Source of the DNA: Euborellia annulipes
Taxonomy: Eukaryota; Arthropoda; Insecta; Dermaptera; Anisolabididae
Direction: 5' to 3'
DNA length: 64,000 nt
Assembly (NCBI GenBank): GCA_023213315.1
Contig: JAKCPI010024979.1
Location: 1 to 64,000, forward strand
Part shown: piece by piece, positions 22,501 to 31,280 of the stretch
How positions within the stretch are numbered: the stretch's first letter is position 1
Layout: every line of letters starts with the position of its first letter
Position numbers and translations under genes: made by a program
The notes under the pieces: model-generated
What the model was told of the DNA's origin: nothing
What the model saw: the letters and a program-made list of their open reading frames with translations, nothing else
The model's database searches: none

Positions 22501-25131
22501 GTATTGATACAAATTATTATATGGTTTATATATAAAACTTTAGCAGTCATTTAGAAAATTGCTCGCTGTGGCTAATATTCGCTCCTTCCCTAAGACTAGT
22601 CCGCGCCATCCTAGGAAGGCGGGACTAGTCTAAGGGGGACGAACGATTTTCCATCGAGTTCGTTTAGTTGTAGAAAAAGACCTTTCCGCTAATAGACAAG
22701 CTCATCCATTTCATTAATATACAATAGAGCCCTGCACGGGTACGGGTTGGCCCGTAGGGCCGGGCCGGGCGGGCTTTGGAGGCCATGAAAAAATTACGGG
22801 CGGGTAGCAAGTCTAAATAAACGGGTTTGGGCGGACGGCCATGCAAATGAAATTTTATTTAAAAATTGCTCCACATTCGTTCATTCACTCACTAAATCTC
22901 GATCTCGGGCGGGTATGGGCGGGTTTGAAAAAATTCGGGGCGGGCCTGAAGAATGGTAAAAAATTACGGGCCGGGTACGGGCGGGAAGTCAAAAAAAAAT
23001 ACGGACACGGGCCGGTCCGGGCCAAAAAAAATCGGCCCGTGCAGGGCTCTAATATACAATAATAAATTTTTTTTTTATGCCTTAGTTGGTATTAATAAAT
23101 TATTTATCAATAAAAAATTTTGTGTTTATATTATTTTATAAAATGGGGGGGGGGGGAGGCTTCATATGATTAAATATTTTTAAGGGAGGTGTGGTAAAAT
23201 AAAGTTTGAAAGCCACTAAACTAATGAGTAGATTAATGTTTTATAAAAATCAATTTCGACTTGCAACCTTCTTTCTTCTCCCTGCTACTTCTTTCTTTCA
23301 CTGGTCTTTTCTGAAGACCTCTTTATTTCAATGTTTTTATTAATTCTTCTTTATTTATTTTATTCCAGCAATATAACATACCAGGATCTGTAAATTCCAC
23401 CATTGTTTTTTCACCAAAGATAATTGTTGTAAATACTCCAAACTCTTCCAAAAGAAAATCGATAATGACTGATAAAGAAAGAAATACATCAGGAAAGAAA
23501 TTGCGCATTAGCACTCCTAAAACTCCAAATGCATCTTGTTTTTATGGTGAATCTCCCGAACTCTTCCAAGAAACATTTAATAAAAGTCCAGATTCTAGTA
23601 ATAGATTCAGAAAAACTCCTTTAAGGATGTCTTCAATTGTCAATTGTTCTACACCAAATTTTTCTTCAAAGAGAATAACAAGAAATTTAAGTACATTAGC
23701 ATCAGATAAGGATTCATCATCAAATATTATAGAAGAAACTTGTATAGAATCACCTGATATTTTTCAACAAACAATTGCTCAAAGTTCTCAGTCCAATGAA
23801 AAAAATTATTTAGGAAAATATCTTTTAAATAAAGACAAAAATATTACTCTCTTGAATAGAACAATTAACACTCCAGTTACTACCCCATTATCCAAAACTC
23901 CTTCATCTCGGCTTAATACACCATTACCCAATACTCCTTCCTCTTGGCTTAATACGCCATTACCCAAAACTCCTTCAACTCGGCTTAAAACGCCAATACC
24001 CAAAACTCCTTCATCTCGGCTTAATACGCCATTACCCAAAACTCCTTCAACTCGGCTTAATACGCCATTACCCAAAACTCCTTCAACTCGGCTTAATACG
24101 CCATTACCCAAAGCTCCTTCATCTCGGCTTAATACGCCATTACTCAAAACTCCTTTATCTCGGCTTAATACGCCATTACTCAAAACTACTTCATCTCGGC
24201 TTAATACGCCATTACCCAAAACTACTTCATCTCGGCTTAATACGCCATTACCCAAAACTCCTTCATCTCGGCTTAATACGCCATTACCCAAAACTCCTTC
24301 ATCTCGGCTTAATACGCCATTACTCAAAACTCCATCTCGGTTTAATGGGCCATTACCCAAAACTCCTTCATCTCAGATTAATACTCCATTACCATCCAAA
24401 ACTCCAATAACAATTAATAAACCATTTAAAAAAACACCATCATCAATATTAAGAGAAAGAAAAACAACTGACCCAGAGCATGTTCGAAATAAGAAAACTG
24501 TGACATTTTCACCAAAAACATCAAGATCTCAAATGAGTCCTTCCTCTAATGAGCAGGAAAATGAAAATGCAACATCTCTTGACATTAAAAATAGCAAATG
24601 TACTCCATATAATTCTAATAAAATGAAAATGGTATCTTCGGATTCTAATTTGAACAAGGTCAAAGGTCTTTCTCAAAATACATCTAAAGCACCATTAAAA
24701 TCAATGGAACCAGAAGTTACTCCATCTTTAAATTCAGGAGAACAGGAAAATAAAACTCTTCCGGTTCCATTGGAACTGTCTTCAATATGTAAATCTCTAT
24801 GTCTTTCAAATTTTGAACACACATCAAGACCAGAGAGACAAATAAAGAAGAATTTACAATCTTCACAAAAAATAGGTAATATATTAAATATAAAATTACA
24901 ACCTAGTAACTCATTTCCTTCATGCATTATTTTGAATAACCACTCAGACAGACCATTTTGCGGGACTCACAGGGGGCTTCAAATCATGTATTTCCATCAA
25001 AATCTCGTTTCCCTCTTTGTATTAACATATATAGATAAAGAAAGTAAAAATATAAAAATAGTTAAATACCTGGATACTTTATATTAATCAGATTTAAACA
25101 AAAAATAAAATATTAAAAATGAAATGGAAAT

Positions 25132-25170
<39 letters not shown>

Positions 25171-28100
25171 CAAAATGTCATACAAGAAAAATATTTATAG
25201 AAAAAAAATTTCAACTAAATTAAAACCATTTTTCGCTACAAGGAGAAAAATGAGAGGTACAATTGGAAGATAATAGGACTAATAATGATTTATTAAATTT
25301 TAATTACGGATTCAAATTGATAAAATTTTGGTCCGGGCTCTAAAGGCCCCCCCCCCCCTCCCTCGTAACCTCAAGCTATCAAATAGATAATTTTTTTTTT
25401 TATACTATGATTCTTTGAAATTCTATTGATTTTTTTTTTTTTTTTTTAGGCAAAACGAAAACAAAAATTAATTATCATCGTAGATCTTCAGGAGTATTGG
25501 TCTATAGTAAAATTAAACGAACCTCCATTTTAAAAAACTTGAAAAAGAGTAAAATACCAATTTTTAAAACATCTAATGTCACTACCCGAACTAGAAAAAA
25601 TTCATCCATTACCCTTGAAATCGAAAAAGTAGTTAAGGAATCACTTCCTCTAAAGAAAAATCAAAATTCACAGGAAAATAATTTTGATGCGAAGAAGGGT
25701 AAAAAACGCACACCCAAAAAACAAAAATCACCTAAAAATGACATAAGTGATCCAAAAGGAGTTAAGAAATTATTTGCAACACCAAAAGAACAAAAGTCGC
25801 CAGAAAATGACATAAGTGAGCCAAAAGGGGTTAAGAAATTATTTGCAACGCCTAAAGAACAAAAGTCGCCAGAAAATGACATAAGTGAGCCAAAAGGGGT
25901 TAAGAAATTATTTGCAACGCCTAAAGAACAAAAGTCGCCAGAAAATGACATAAGTGAGCCAAAAGGGGTTAAGAAATTATTTGCAACACCAAAAGAACAA
26001 AAGTCGCCAGAAAATGACATAAGTGAGCCAAAAGGGGTTAAGAAATTATTTGCAACACCAAAAGAACAAAAGTCGCCAGAAAATGACATAAGTGAGCCAA
26101 AAGGGGTTAAGAAATTATTTGCAACACCAAAAGAACAAAAGTCGCCAGAAAATGACATAAGTGAGCCAAAAGGGGTTAAGAAATTATTTGCAACACCAAA
26201 AGAACAAAAGTCGCCAGAAAATGACTTAAGTGAGCCAAAAGGGGTTAAGAAATTATTTGCTACACGTAAAGAACAAAAATCTCCTAATAATGACCTAACT
26301 GACCCAAAAGGAGTTAAGAAATTATTTGCTACACGTAAAGAACAAAAATCTCCTAAGAACGATTTATCAACCATCTCTGATATATCACACCTATTCTCTC
26401 TGCCTCAGGTTAAAGTATTAACAAAAATAAATAAGTCTAACCAGTCTCAAGTTGAAATTGTTAAACCAAGGCGCCTTCTTAGAAGTCAAGTACAACCTGA
26501 TGATAAAGTATCCGCTAAAAAAGAAAATCCGAAGAACAAGAAGAGCCAATTCCAGGTAAAAGTTTTAAAGTTCAAAAGAAAGATAATTTGAATTCTACAA
26601 CCAGGCGAACTAGACAAAATGAAAGTACTTCTTCAAAGAATAAAACTTTTGAAGAAAATAAAACTGAACTTAAAAGAACTGAAGAAATTTCGACCAGAAA
26701 TTCCAAAACATCAACACAAACGAATGATATTTTGCCAAAGTCAACAAGAAGCACCAGGCAAACTAAACAAAATGAAAATACTTCTGAGAGCGCAAATGAA
26801 AATGTAATTGAAAAAGAAGAAAATACAAGATTTCTTAGAAATAGAAGAAAAACTTCAGCAAATAATAGTTTATCATCGGAACAGCCATCTAATCCTAAGA
26901 GAACCCGATCTGTTAAATTATTAGGAGAGGATAAACAGGATATTCAGGAAAGTGGAAATGATAATTCAACTTCGAAACATCTTAAGCCATCTAATCCTAA
27001 GAGAACCCGATCTGTTAAATTATTAGGAGAGGATGAACAAGATATTCAAGAAAGTGCAAATGATAATTCAACTTCGAAACATCTTAAGCCATCTAATCCT
27101 AAGAGAACCCGATCTGTTAAATTATTAGGAGAGGATAAACAGGATATTCAGGAAAGTGAAAATGATAATTCAAATTCCAAACATCTTAAGCCATCTAATT
27201 CTAAGAGAACCAGATCTGGTAAATTATTAGAAGTTGAACAAGATATTCCACTAACAACTCTCTCAAAAGAAAAGAGTTCCTCTTCAACATCCCGGAATCG
27301 CAATAATGTAACGAAAAGTCCAAATCAATCTCCACCTCGTATCACTAAAGGAAGACCTCGCCTGGAAAGGAATCAACAAATGTAAGTAGAAAATTAAATC
27401 TCTCTATATATAAACATAATATACTAAACTTCCACGATTGAATTTATCTGAAGATAAAGTTTCCCGTGTTAAGGGGGTTCAGTAGGCAAGAGGTTCGCAT
27501 GTTTTTCCCGATAAGATGGCGTTAGTGGTCTTAAAAGTCCAAAAGTTGAAAATTTGCCAACAGATGGCAGGATGGTAGGACTATATTTAATCTCATGTAT
27601 TTGTTTTATTTTCGTTGATCTTTTCATCAAATTTTACATCAATTGGAGTTCATTAAGCCCCCCACCCCCCTGTGAAAAAATTTCCAAATTTTTTTTTACG
27701 GATAGGTTATAATTTTGTTGATTCTATTAAAAAACACTCACCAAATAAATTTTACATCATTCAACTTTCATTAACCGCCTCCTACCCCCCTTGAAACATG
27801 TCAAGTTAGGTGAGAGTATCGCCCGGGGCGACTTCTCATCTTTAATATGGAATTATTTACGCCCATGCCTAATATATATAATATGAAGCAAGTATCGTTT
27901 AAAGCAAATATAGCCCCCGAGTTTGGGGTAGTAGGCAGCGCGCCTACCTCCTATACCAAACGTCGCGGGTTCGGACCCAGGCAGTCCGATGATTTTATTT
28001 AAGCCATTTGGATACCAGATGGCTTAAATAGAAATGCCTGATCCCACAATAGATATATTCTCTACAACGGTTATCGTCAAAGTCTTATATGGCCTAAGTT

Positions 28101-28594
28101 GCCGAAAAGACTGTATGAATGTGTGTGTGAATGTGAGTGTGAATGAGAAAAAAGTGTGAATGTTTTTTTATAAAAAAAAAAAAAAAAAAGCAAATATATC
28201 AAAAAAACAAATTATTAAAAATCTGCTGCGACTGGACGCACACCAAAAAACTTTATCTTACCTTCGGTTTTAAAATTTTGGATCATCTTCGAAATGGAGA
28301 ACATAAGTTATAAGATTTAATAAACTATAATAAATAACACTATCTTTATTTTTCTTCTGAATCCACTTCTCAGCATTACTAATCATTAGGATTGCTAATA
28401 CTATATTAATTAAAATGATTAATTAAGTTTAAAGATTGCGGTGTGGGTTTTAGGTGAAACATTTTAAACTGAGGTTGTGTGAAACCTCACATATAAACAT
28501 AACCTCAGTTTTAAATTATTAATTTATAATTTTAATTTTCTGTTTCAGGACATCACCTCCCAAAACAAGATCACTTAGAAGTAAGCAATGTTAA
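16541..28594 (+). CDS. MKI67-like: Ki-67-like FHA / Ki-67-repeat chromosome protein
   Basis: Ki-67 coats mitotic chromosomes and recruits PP1; this is an inferred homologue. Exons: 16541-16714, 19062-19200, 20064-20107, 23369-24875, 25450-27381 and 28549-28594 (stop TAA 28592-28594). Phases agree at every junction, and a 5'-UTR acceptor ends at 16514. About 1,280 residues. Residues 1-105 resemble the Ki-67 FHA domain (CQIGGDDQSDIRIN), but the GR, SxxH and NG residues of canonical FHA are changed. Exon 4 has FSP-K..NTPNSSKRKS, a 12-residue S/T-P array (about 288-467) and KKTVTFSPK, an RVxF-type PP1 motif. Exon 5 has nine 23-residue units with core PKGVKKLFATPKEQ, like the Ki-67 KELFQTP core, then three 34-residue basic units. 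The reading frame breaks once at an A6 run (26517-26522): one base seems missing, and frames 0 and 2 are both coding-like on either side. The last exon could continue if spliced at 28580. Confidence 0.82.
16785..17093. mobile_element. hAT-like MITE with 8-bp TSD ATTAAAAC and CGGTTT-type arrays
   Basis: The ends are TAGGAACCGACCGAA and TTCGGTCGGACCCTA. The 8-bp flanks ATTAAAAC are at 16777-16784 and 17094-17101. Inside, GGTTTCGGTTTCGGCC and CCGAATATTCGG are repeated at both ends. It lies in intron 1 of the Ki-67-like gene. Confidence 0.85.
17250..17390 (+). mobile_element. 5'-truncated LINE 3' end with poly(A)
   Basis: It starts inside the same ORF end (CTCAGTTCCCGCAGTTGA) and 3'-UTR as the copy ending at 18077, and finishes in a pure A run. 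This is a typical target-primed 5' truncation. The two copies are only 60-odd bases apart. Confidence 0.85.
17454..18077 (+). pseudogene. Non-LTR retrotransposon reverse transcriptase C-terminus, 5'-truncated
   Basis: An open frame from about 17460 to the TGA at 17952-17954 reads as the C-terminal region of a Jockey/CR1-type ORF2: LYKAQIRPCLEYCSHLW, then LEAIQRRAIRLIGD and FVPMTSRDWNKLPASIF. A short 3'-UTR ends in poly(A) at 18050-18077. The polymerase and endonuclease domains are absent, so it is dead on arrival. The frame is intact, which suggests a recent insertion in intron 1 of the Ki-67-like gene. Confidence 0.88.
18984..19022 (+). other. Hammerhead-like motif, degenerate
   Basis: GTGAAGA, then GATCC-AAATATA-GGATT and GAAACGTTGATC. 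The stem II pairing and GAAAC are kept, but the first core base C is G. A partial minus-strand relative (CTGAGGATGG) lies at 18935-18944. Confidence 0.3.
19470..19615. repeat. GC-rich inverted repeat in intron 2 of the Ki-67-like gene
   Basis: CTCGAGCCCGACT near 19477 is mirrored by AGTCGGGCTCTCGAG at 19533-19547. Base composition is far from the surrounding AT-rich intron. Probably an eroded element; no ends resolved. Confidence 0.5.
21485..21608. mobile_element. MITE, about 25-bp inverted ends
   Basis: AAATAGACGAAAAGAAGGTAGGT at the left mirrors ACCTACCTTTTTGCGCCTATTT at the right. The core is GC-richer than the intron. Flanks suggest AATT-type duplication but this is ambiguous. Confidence 0.6.
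21693..22178. mobile_element. Non-autonomous Tc1/mariner-like element with TA target
   Basis: The ends CACTCAACAGCAAAAAA..CCGGCCACT and AGTGGCCGGATTTTTTTTGC..TGTTGAG are inverted copies flanked by TA on both sides (21691-21692, 22179-22180). The 486-bp interior has no transposase; short ORFs there are not family-like. It lies in intron 3 of the Ki-67-like gene. Confidence 0.75.
22375..23218. mobile_element. hAT-like MITE containing a second nested MITE
   Basis: The left end CAGTGGTTTCCAAACTT..ACCACGCCTCCCTTAAAAATATT is mirrored at the right by AATATTTTTAAGGGAGGTGTGG..AAAGCCACT. The flanks ATCTAATG and AACTAATG match at 7 of 8. Excluding the nested element (22725-23051 plus one TSD) the host element is about 0.5 kb. 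Confidence 0.8.
22725..23051. mobile_element. hAT-like MITE with 8-bp TSD ATATACAA (nested)
   Basis: The ends TAGAGCCCTGCACGGG and CCCGTGCAGGGCTCTA are perfect inverted repeats. TSDs ATATACAA are at 22717-22724 and 23052-23059. The interior has repeated GGGCGGGT-type text. Confidence 0.92.
23874..24410 (+). repeat. 36-bp coding minisatellite (12-residue S/T-P repeat)
   Basis: About fourteen 36-bp units in exon 4 of the Ki-67-like gene encode variants of LNTPLPKTPSSR. Each unit usually holds two TP dipeptides, that is candidate proline-directed kinase sites. The array is also open on the antisense strand, which is a by-product of the period being a multiple of three. Confidence 0.9.
24977..25121. 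repeat. Inverted repeat, right arm (partner 16259-16402)
   Basis: Reverse complement of the block upstream of exon 1, found in the intron after exon 4. See the partner entry. Confidence 0.85.
25727..26347 (+). repeat. 69-bp coding tandem repeat (Ki-67-type units)
   Basis: Nine 69-bp units encode KSPENDISEPKGVKKLFATP plus KEQ. Units 2-7 are almost identical at DNA level (two codon variants of the Thr-Pro step), and units 1, 8 and 9 are diverged, the usual picture of internal homogenisation. Confidence 0.92.
26886..27232 (+). repeat. 102-bp coding tandem repeat
   Basis: Three 34-residue units plus a partial fourth, with core PSNPKRTRSVKLLGED and a DIQES.NDNS tail, lie near the C-terminus of the Ki-67-like protein. 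The basic KRTRS..KLL segments may play the role of the Leu/Arg-rich chromatin-binding end; this is inference. Confidence 0.85.
27915..28190 (+). mobile_element. tRNA-derived SINE (family A), full length
   Basis: The head has GGGGTAGTAGGCAGCGCG (A box like) and GGTTCGGACCC (B box like), then ATGATTTTATTTAAGCCATTTGG, ACGGTTATCGTC, CTAAGTTGCCGAAAAGACTG and a GTGTGAATG-rich tail with an A run. It lies in the last intron of the Ki-67-like gene. Confidence 0.82.
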
Positions 28595-28693
28595 TTTAAA
28601 AATTTTGTGATTTTTATTATTAAAAGAAAAAAGAAGAATAAGAGAAATATTAAAATAATTTATAGAAACAATCAATAAAATATAAATAAATTT

Positions 28694-29170
28694 TCAAATA
28701 GGAAGAATGAAATGAGCAAGCAGCTAATTATATTTCATTTTATTAAGAAACCAGGGCCGACGTTTCGGTCACGTATGGGACCATCTTCAGGGCCAGGTTA
28801 ATGTCTGAAAATACATTTAATCCTCGCCAAGTTATATTGGGCATACACAATTGCATGTAGCTTAATCATGACAATGCCTCAAATTATGTTGTTACAATAG
28901 CAGTGAATGTCATTACTCTGTCCAGGTAGTGAATGTCATTCACTCTCTGTCCATGGTATTGTAACAACATAATTTGAGGCATTGCCATGATTAAGCTACA
29001 AGCTACATGCAATTGTGTATGCCCAATATAACTTGGCGAGGATTATATGTATTTTCAGACATTAACCTGGCCCTGAAGATGGTCCCATACGTGACCGAAA
29101 CGTCGGCCCTGGTTTCTTAATAAAATGAAATATAATTAGCTGCTTGCTCATTTCATTCTTCCTATTTGAT
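28694..29170. mobile_element. Foldback element, about 220-bp arms, with hammerhead-like motif in each arm
   Basis: The arms (28694-28930 and 28935-29170) are nearly perfect reverse complements, from TCAAATAGGAAGAATG inwards to GTGAATGTCATT. Each arm carries CTGAAGATGGTC-loop-GACCGAAACGTC: minus strand 28759-28790, plus strand 29073-29104. High arm identity implies recent origin or gene conversion. Confidence 0.85.
29073..29108 (+). other. Hammerhead-like motif, copy in palindrome arm
   Basis: GGCC + CTGAAGA + GGTC-CCATACGT-GACC (stem II) + GAAAC + GTC + GGCC. Stem I GGCC/GGCC is perfect over 4 bp. The minus-strand twin is at 28759-28790. Confidence 0.45.
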
Positions 29171-29786
29171 TATCAACACTCAGCTATATACCTCCTTCAA
29201 ATAAATAAATTTTGATTAAGTTTAATTATCAGAAAAATAATTCTGCCCTATTTCTTCTAATATGTGAATGTTGGTCAGATTATTTTTGTGTGGTAATTAT
29301 ACTTTAATCAAATATATGATATTTTCATATATGATTTTTTATATAAAATGGAGATGTTTATTAAAAAAAATTTAAGAAGAGTTTAATATGAACAGAATCT
29401 TTAAGGGCAATTTATTTTTTATAATTGTATTTTTACTTTTTTTATATTTATAACCAAATTACTTTTGAAAATTTATTTTATAAGTATTGTGAATTACTAT
29501 ATACTATTTGTTAATAAATAAATATGTTATTTATTTTATCTTCTTCTTAAAAGAAATTTTGTAAAATATTTTGCATATAAAAATGTTTATCTAAATATTC
29601 TAATATACAGTACTTAAATAAAGATTTTATTGTGGAAAAAAAGTGTAAATAAAAAAAAGAATAAAATTTTTAAATGTCATCCCAAAATAGTTGTTTATGT
29701 GGAAATATATTAATATATACATAGTTATTTCTCACAATAATATAATTTCATAATTTCCTTTCGTTTGAATGTCCTATTCAATGCCC

Positions 29787-29945
29787 TTGGGATTGGCGTA
29801 GTGGCTAGCGTGCTGGCTTTCTATAGCAAGGTTGCGGCTTCGGATCCCAGGCAGTCCGATTATTTTATTTAAGCCATTTGGACACCAAATGGCTTAATAA
29901 GAATGCCTGGAGCCCAAATATATATATTCATAAATAACGGTTATC
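29787..29945 (+). mobile_element. SINE (family A), tail-less copy
   Basis: GGGATTGGCGTAGTGGCTAGCG (A box like) and GGCTTCGGATCCC (B box like) precede CAGGCAGTCCGATTATTTTA, AAGCCATTTGG and AACGGTTATCG. The microsatellite tail is missing. Confidence 0.75.
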
Positions 29946-30609
29946 GTATATGAAATGACAGCATTTTGACGTTTGACAAAAAAGTACTTAAGAAATAATG
30001 ATTTTTTTTATCTAAAATATATTTTTACATAAATTTTAAAATATTTTTAAGCCTATATTCAAAATATATGTCATATCACGTGTACTAGCCCTAAAGAAAA
30101 TTCATACAATATCACTGGCATCATTTTGGGCAAGTGGGGCTAGGGGAGCATTGCACCGCCATGCACAGATTAGACACCATGCGGGTAAACCTAAGAAAAA
30201 ACATTTCGAAGTCAATGCAAGAAATTATCGCCCTCAAAAATCGAAGAATCATCACACTCCTATTGTTCTTATTCGAATCTTATTTATAAATAAATAAAAT
30301 TTATAAAGATTTTTAAGGTTATAAAATTTCTTTTGAAAATTTCAACGGAAAGTTGTTGAATAATCTATACTCTCTGCTTAATGTTTATTTAATTTGTTGG
30401 AAGCTCTTGCTCATAAATAATACTCTTGCTTAACTTGTGGCGCTGATCGAAAACTAAACCTCTCGAATCATCATCGTGGTTTAGTCCTGAAGACGTATGC
30501 AGGTAATGGAAACAAAGTTTTAGATGTATATAGCAGCAGGATTTTGTGATAATAGGTAAAAAAAATTTTATATCAATCAATTCTAAAATAAAAATAAAAA
30601 CTTTTCCAG

Positions 30610-30848
30610 TCCGATAGTTTAGGGTGGAGCAGATAAGACTGATATTATGGGATGTAATGCCCGGTACTCCTCTTCGACGTCTTCGAGGACAAGCCTCATA
30701 AGTTAATTGTGTCCGTTATAATGAAGATTCCTCTATGGCTGTCCCTGGAGGTCAGGATAACGCTGTTGATATTTGGTATACAAAGAGTAGAAGAAACGAA
30801 CCTGTACAGACCCTCAACCCTGTTAAAGATAACGTGTCAAGAGCCCAG
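30610..30848 (+). pseudogene. Decayed WDR83 (MORG1)-like WD40 exon
   Basis: Read by eye, the translation follows human WDR83: GGADKT, then (after a frame change) ILWDVMPGTPLRRLRGQAS, stop TAA at 30699-30701 where WDR83 has Lys, VNCVRYNEDSSMAV, GGQDNAVDIWY and SRRNEPVQTLNPVKDNVS. A second stop (TAG) falls where the family has Ser before GGADK. The block is bounded by an acceptor-like CTTTTCCAG and a donor-like CAGGTACTT, and similarity ends there. It therefore looks like a relic of an unprocessed gene copy, not a retrocopy. No other WDR83 exon was found nearby. Confidence 0.75.
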
Positions 30849-31280
30849 GTACTTTTATTAAAAGATCAAAGACATATTTGAAACATTATTTTATTATTAT
30901 TTTTTTTTTTTTTTTTGCTCTTTAATCTAGCAAAGTATTTATTAATTTCTATATTCACACTAGTTCTTTTTTTGCCGGCATTTATATTGTATTATCTATG
31001 ATTGTAGCTAAATTCACTTCTGTACTCAAATGTTTTTATTAATTTATCTGTCAAATAAATGGATCTTTTAAATAATAATTCGATACGTCAAATAATATTG
31101 ATTAGATATAAAAGTTCCCTATTTATATTGTAAAAATGTTCTAGTTAATTTCATTAAAGCGTATATATATTTACTAAGAATGTTATTTTATATTATATAT
31201 CTATTAATTTAGTCTCATTTTGACAGTATTCATTATTCTTGTAGAATTTTTTCTATTTTCCTTCATCATAATCTATCTAA

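Larger units (their letters stand above)
28595..31280. other. Intergenic region between the Ki-67-like gene and SLC25A51
   Basis: Holds a 477-bp palindrome, a family A SINE and a WDR83-like relic exon (all listed), with otherwise AT-rich text. AATAAA-type signals for the upstream gene occur near 28674. No functional gene is seen. Confidence 0.65.

Noticed and set aside
23806..24360. 184-residue open frame on the minus strand
   Set aside because: It is the antisense shadow of the 36-bp coding repeat; the period is a multiple of three so any frame free of stops in one unit stays open.
25661..26374. 237-residue open frame on the minus strand
   Set aside because: Antisense shadow of the 69-bp coding repeat in the Ki-67-like exon.
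26548..26605. A 49-bp intron (26556-26604) joining the two Ki-67-like reading frames
   Set aside because: GT and AG exist, but splicing gives GCG AAC TAG, an immediate stop, and 49 bp is very short. A one-base indel at the A run explains both frames better.
30030..30290. Open frame of about 85 codons without ATG upstream of the WDR83 relic
   Set aside because: Some His/Gly spacing recalls ribosomal protein L27a, but only about eight positions fit. No acceptor or start; not enough to call.
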